NCBI GenBank assembly: GCA_027356675.1
Contig: DAHVXO010000119.1
Span: 1 to 8,405 of the forward strand
Source of the DNA: Symbiobacteriaceae bacterium
Lineage (GTDB): Bacteria; Bacillota_E; Symbiobacteriia; Symbiobacteriales; Symbiobacteriaceae
Length of the DNA: 8,405 bases
Reading direction: 5' to 3'
The notes below the pieces were generated by a model. The model did no database searches. It had not been told where the DNA came from and was given only the letters and a program-made list of their open reading frames with translations. The stretch's first letter is position 1; each line of letters begins with the position of its first letter. Positions 6,715 to 8,405 of the stretch are shown here, piece after piece. The translations under genes were made by a program, and so were the position numbers.

Positions 6715-8300
6715 GACGGAACATACGTCTCCACTATAGGTTCCTGGAGGTTCGGCGGGAACTTGAGGTCAAAGTCGATCACGCCATCGCGCATCACCCG
6801 GATGCCCCGGTGTCCGACCAGAAGCGTCAGTGCCTCGCGTTTCTCCGCCAAGGTAATGCGATTGGCGATGGCACCCTGCAGATAGGCCTGAATCGCCTCC
6901 ACCGAGAGGGAAATCGGCGATTGGGCACGGAGTTCGGCCACCTGGGCGTTCGCCTGGAGCAGCCGGTCGTCGAGCCCCCGGCGTTCGCTCTCCAGGCGCT
7001 GGAGCTGCTGCTGCCAGAGATATTCCGGCAACTTGCCTTCAGCGAACGCGGTGGTCAAGGTCATCGACTGTTGTTGGAGTTGCTCGGTCCGCTTTTGCAG
7101 GCGCCGAACCGCGACTTCGGCTTCGGCCAACTGCGGGCCTACGTCTGCCTTCATACGCGCGCGGAGTTCCGCAATCCGGCTTGGGCTGGACGCGGTCTCC
7201 GTGAGCGTCGTCCAGATCAGCTTCTCCAGGTCTGGTCCACGCAGGTATGGGAAGGACTCGCACGCAGTCCCTTCACGGGTACGGCGTTCGCTAAACCTGC
7301 TAAGACAGGTGTAGTAGGTGTAGCTCTGCTTGCCGGTCGTCCGCCGCCCGCTGAGCGACGAGCCGCATTCACCGCAGCGCAGGAAACCAACAATCAGGTC
7401 CTTGCCCGCCTCATTGGCCTGGCGCCCGCCGTAGGTCTTGTTCTGCTTCAGAAGCGCCTGGACCTGATCCCAGGTCGCCCTGTCCACGATGGGTGCGTGG
7501 GCCCCGTGGACCACGGTCCACTCCTCTGGACGGTGCACCTGGGACGCCTTGTTGAGGCTGTGGCTCCGTTTGTTATATGTGAAATCCCCGACATAGCAGG
7601 GGTTGGTGAGCATCTGATGAATGGCCGCCGTTGCCCAGATAGTCTTGGGCCCGGGCACCCCCACCCGGTTGAGCTCCTGGGCGACGCTGCCGCAGCCCCC
7701 ACTCTCACGCGCCAGGCGGACATAGGTGGTGAAGACCAACTGGGCGACCTCAGCCGCTGAGAGACCGTTCCACCAGAGACTCTGGTCTGGCTCGTAGATA
7801 CCGGTTTCGCCGGCGACGAAGCCGAAAGGCACCTTGCCCCCTGTATAACGTCCTGTCTCGGCCCGCTTGGTTTTGCCCAGCATGGCGTTTTGGATGATGT
7901 TCTGGCGGACAAACTTGCCGATGGCGCCGAGTATGGTCAGCATCAACTCCCCGGCCGGGTCGCTGGCATCCACGGCCTCGGTGACAGACCGGAGCTTGAT
8001 GCGGCGGTTCTCCAGTTCCCGGACCAGCGCGAGCAGGTCCACAGGGTCGCGGCTGAAGCGGTCGACCCGGAAGATCAGGACGACGTCGAAGCGGCTTTGC
8101 CGCGCGTCTTCGATCAGACGCAGCAGGTCCTTACGGTGGGTCGTGCTACCCGATTGGCCGCCGTCGCGGTAGGTCTCGGCGACCACCATCTCTTCGCGCT
8201 TGCAGAACTCGCGCAGGATCTCTTCCTGGAAGGCCAGGGAGTACCCGTCCCGGACTTGTCCTTGCGAGGAGACGCGAACATACAGTGCGGCTCGTTTCAC
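6684..8300 (-). CDS. Large serine recombinase (site-specific integrase)
   Basis: A complete 538-residue large serine recombinase that would cut and rejoin DNA at attachment sites to integrate or excise the element. The catalytic resolvase domain (1-150) has YVRVSS with nucleophile Ser11 and Arg9, and the active-site arginine cluster FRVDRFSRD (77-85). A recombinase domain follows (about 155-280; TGGKVPFGF at 153-161). Next come a zinc ribbon (Cys309, Cys312, Cys332, Cys347), a long coiled coil (about 388-458), and a final small C-terminal segment. GTG start at 8300, 9 nt after GGAGG. The frame is also open upstream to the window edge (35 codons) but without a usual start codon. The last nine codons (from 6713) and the TGA stop lie in ATPase-derived sequence. 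The gene points towards its own attachment site, as integrase genes usually do. Confidence 0.93.
   Translation of the reverse strand: MKRAALYVRVSSQGQVRDGYSLAFQEEILREFCKREEMVVAETYRDGGQSGSTTHRKDLLRLIEDARQSRFDVVLIFRVDRFSRDPVDLLALVRELENRRIKLRSVTEAVDASDPAGELMLTILGAIGKFVRQNIIQNAMLGKTKRAETGRYTGGKVPFGFVAGETGIYEPDQSLWWNGLSAAEVAQLVFTTYVRLARESGGCGSVAQELNRVGVPGPKTIWATAAIHQMLTNPCYVGDFTYNKRSHSLNKASQVHRPEEWTVVHGAHAPIVDRATWDQVQALLKQNKTYGGRQANEAGKDLIVGFLRCGECGSSLSGRRTTGKQSYTYYTCLSRFSERRTREGTACESFPYLRGPDLEKLIWTTLTETASSPSRIAELRARMKADVGPQLAEAEVAVRRLQKRTEQLQQQSMTLTTAFAEGKLPEYLWQQQLQRLESERRGLDDRLLQANAQVAELRAQSPISLSVEAIQAYLQGAIANRITLAEKREALTLLVGHRGIRVMRDGVIDFDLKFPPNLQEPIVETYVPSRQEPLLKTR
6704..6722 (-). other. Probable attachment-site junction (element/yloB boundary)
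   Basis: On the minus strand the 19-mer GTTCCGTCAAGACAGGAAC is an imperfect dyad: GTTCCGTC and GACaGGAAC flank a central AA (6714-6713), with one extra A in the right arm. To the right of the centre the sequence encodes the ATPase motif (K)TGTLT; to the left, the Asp codon GAC expected in every P-type ATPase is GTC. The simplest reading is that crossover took place at or close to AA, so the bases at 6715 and above are element-derived and those at 6712 and below host-derived. The exact crossover dinucleotide is inferred; the boundary is accurate to a few bases. Confidence 0.65.
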
Positions 8301-8320
8301 CGGCGCATCCCTCCGGTAAC

Positions 8321-8350
8321 ATTCTATCCGATTTTTGTAAGGAAATACAA
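8321..8350 (-). promoter_or_regulatory. Possible recombinase promoter with overlapping dyad
   Basis: On the minus strand TAGAAT (8326-8321) is a good -10 and TTGTAT (8350-8345) a poor -35, 18 bases apart, in a locally AT-rich stretch. A perfect dyad, TTGTA-AGGAAA-TACAA on the plus strand (8335-8350), covers the -35 and could bind a repressor. The predicted start, near 8314, falls at the edge of the SD (8314-8310), giving almost no leader. This weakens the assignment, and transcription may come from further upstream. Confidence 0.35.
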
Positions 8351-8377
8351 GACCATCCTGGCGCTGGCGCTCGAGGA

Positions 8378-8393
8378 GGCTCCAAATGGAGCC
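8378..8393. other. Short perfect hairpin near window end
   Basis: GGCTCC-AAAT-GGAGCC is a 6-pair perfect stem with a 4-base loop. On the plus strand ACGGATTTT follows, giving a terminator-like layout, but no plus-strand gene ends here. On the minus strand no T-run follows. Its role is unknown. Confidence 0.3.
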
Positions 8394-8405
8394 ACGGATT
8401 TTCAG

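Larger units (their letters stand above)
6714..8405. mobile_element. One end of a serine-recombinase-mediated integrated element (continues beyond window)
   Basis: The stretch from the yloB break to the window end contains only the large serine recombinase and its upstream region. It is bounded on the left by the ATPase phosphorylation-site codon. The position (integrase at the extreme end, target in a conserved protein-coding gene, no terminal inverted repeats or DDE transposase) is that of a prophage, ICE or skin-like element rather than an IS. Cargo, size and type cannot be judged because the rest lies past 8405. Confidence 0.75.

Noticed and set aside
8146..8385. Minus-strand 79-codon open frame overlapping the recombinase start
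   Set aside because: Most of it lies within the recombinase N-terminal coding region in another frame, and it is Arg/Pro-rich without any family resemblance.

Overview
The window looks like chromosomal DNA of a high-G+C, probably spore-forming, member of the Firmicutes/Clostridia assemblage (something like Symbiobacterium or Thermaerobacter, but the genus cannot be fixed from the sequence). Three points support this: the order yloB - ... - yicC(yloC) - remA - gmk, which recalls the yloB-yloC-remA(ylzA)-gmk order of Bacillus subtilis; strong Shine-Dalgarno sequences; and frequent GTG/TTG starts. Every gene I accept lies on the minus strand, so transcription runs from high to low coordinates.

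Low-coordinate half (1-3490): a compact five-gene operon read dapF > dapL > yicC > remA > gmk, with gaps of 5-23 nt. A good SigA-type promoter lies just upstream of dapF. DapF and DapL are consecutive enzymes of the diaminopimelate aminotransferase route to meso-DAP and lysine. YicC is an endoribonuclease-family protein, RemA a small DNA-binding regulator, and Gmk (cut by the window edge) makes GDP. A hairpin-bearing spacer separates the operon from its upstream neighbours.

Middle (3659-4802): a small two-helix DUF378 membrane protein, and a secreted lipoprotein. The lipoprotein has a YhcN/YlaJ-like C-terminal segment and a long Thr/Gly/Pro-rich region containing tandem 12-base repeats.

High-coordinate part (4861-8405): the C-terminal two thirds of a Ca2+-type P-type ATPase (YloB-like). 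Its reading frame is cut exactly at the catalytic phosphorylation motif DKTGTLT. Immediately beyond the cut lies a complete 538-codon large serine recombinase with its own promoter-like region. The recombinase reads across the junction into the ATPase sequence and uses an ATPase-derived stop codon. A dyad of the kind expected for a serine-integrase attachment site straddles the junction. The window therefore contains one end of a site-specific integrated element (prophage, ICE or skin-like element). The other end, and the N-terminal part of the ATPase, should lie beyond base 8405.

The most interesting reading is that the element sits in the most conserved motif of a gene whose B. subtilis counterpart is reported to be expressed in sporulation. 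Precise excision would rebuild the catalytic aspartate codon. That resembles the skin element in sigK, but a developmental role is a hypothesis only.
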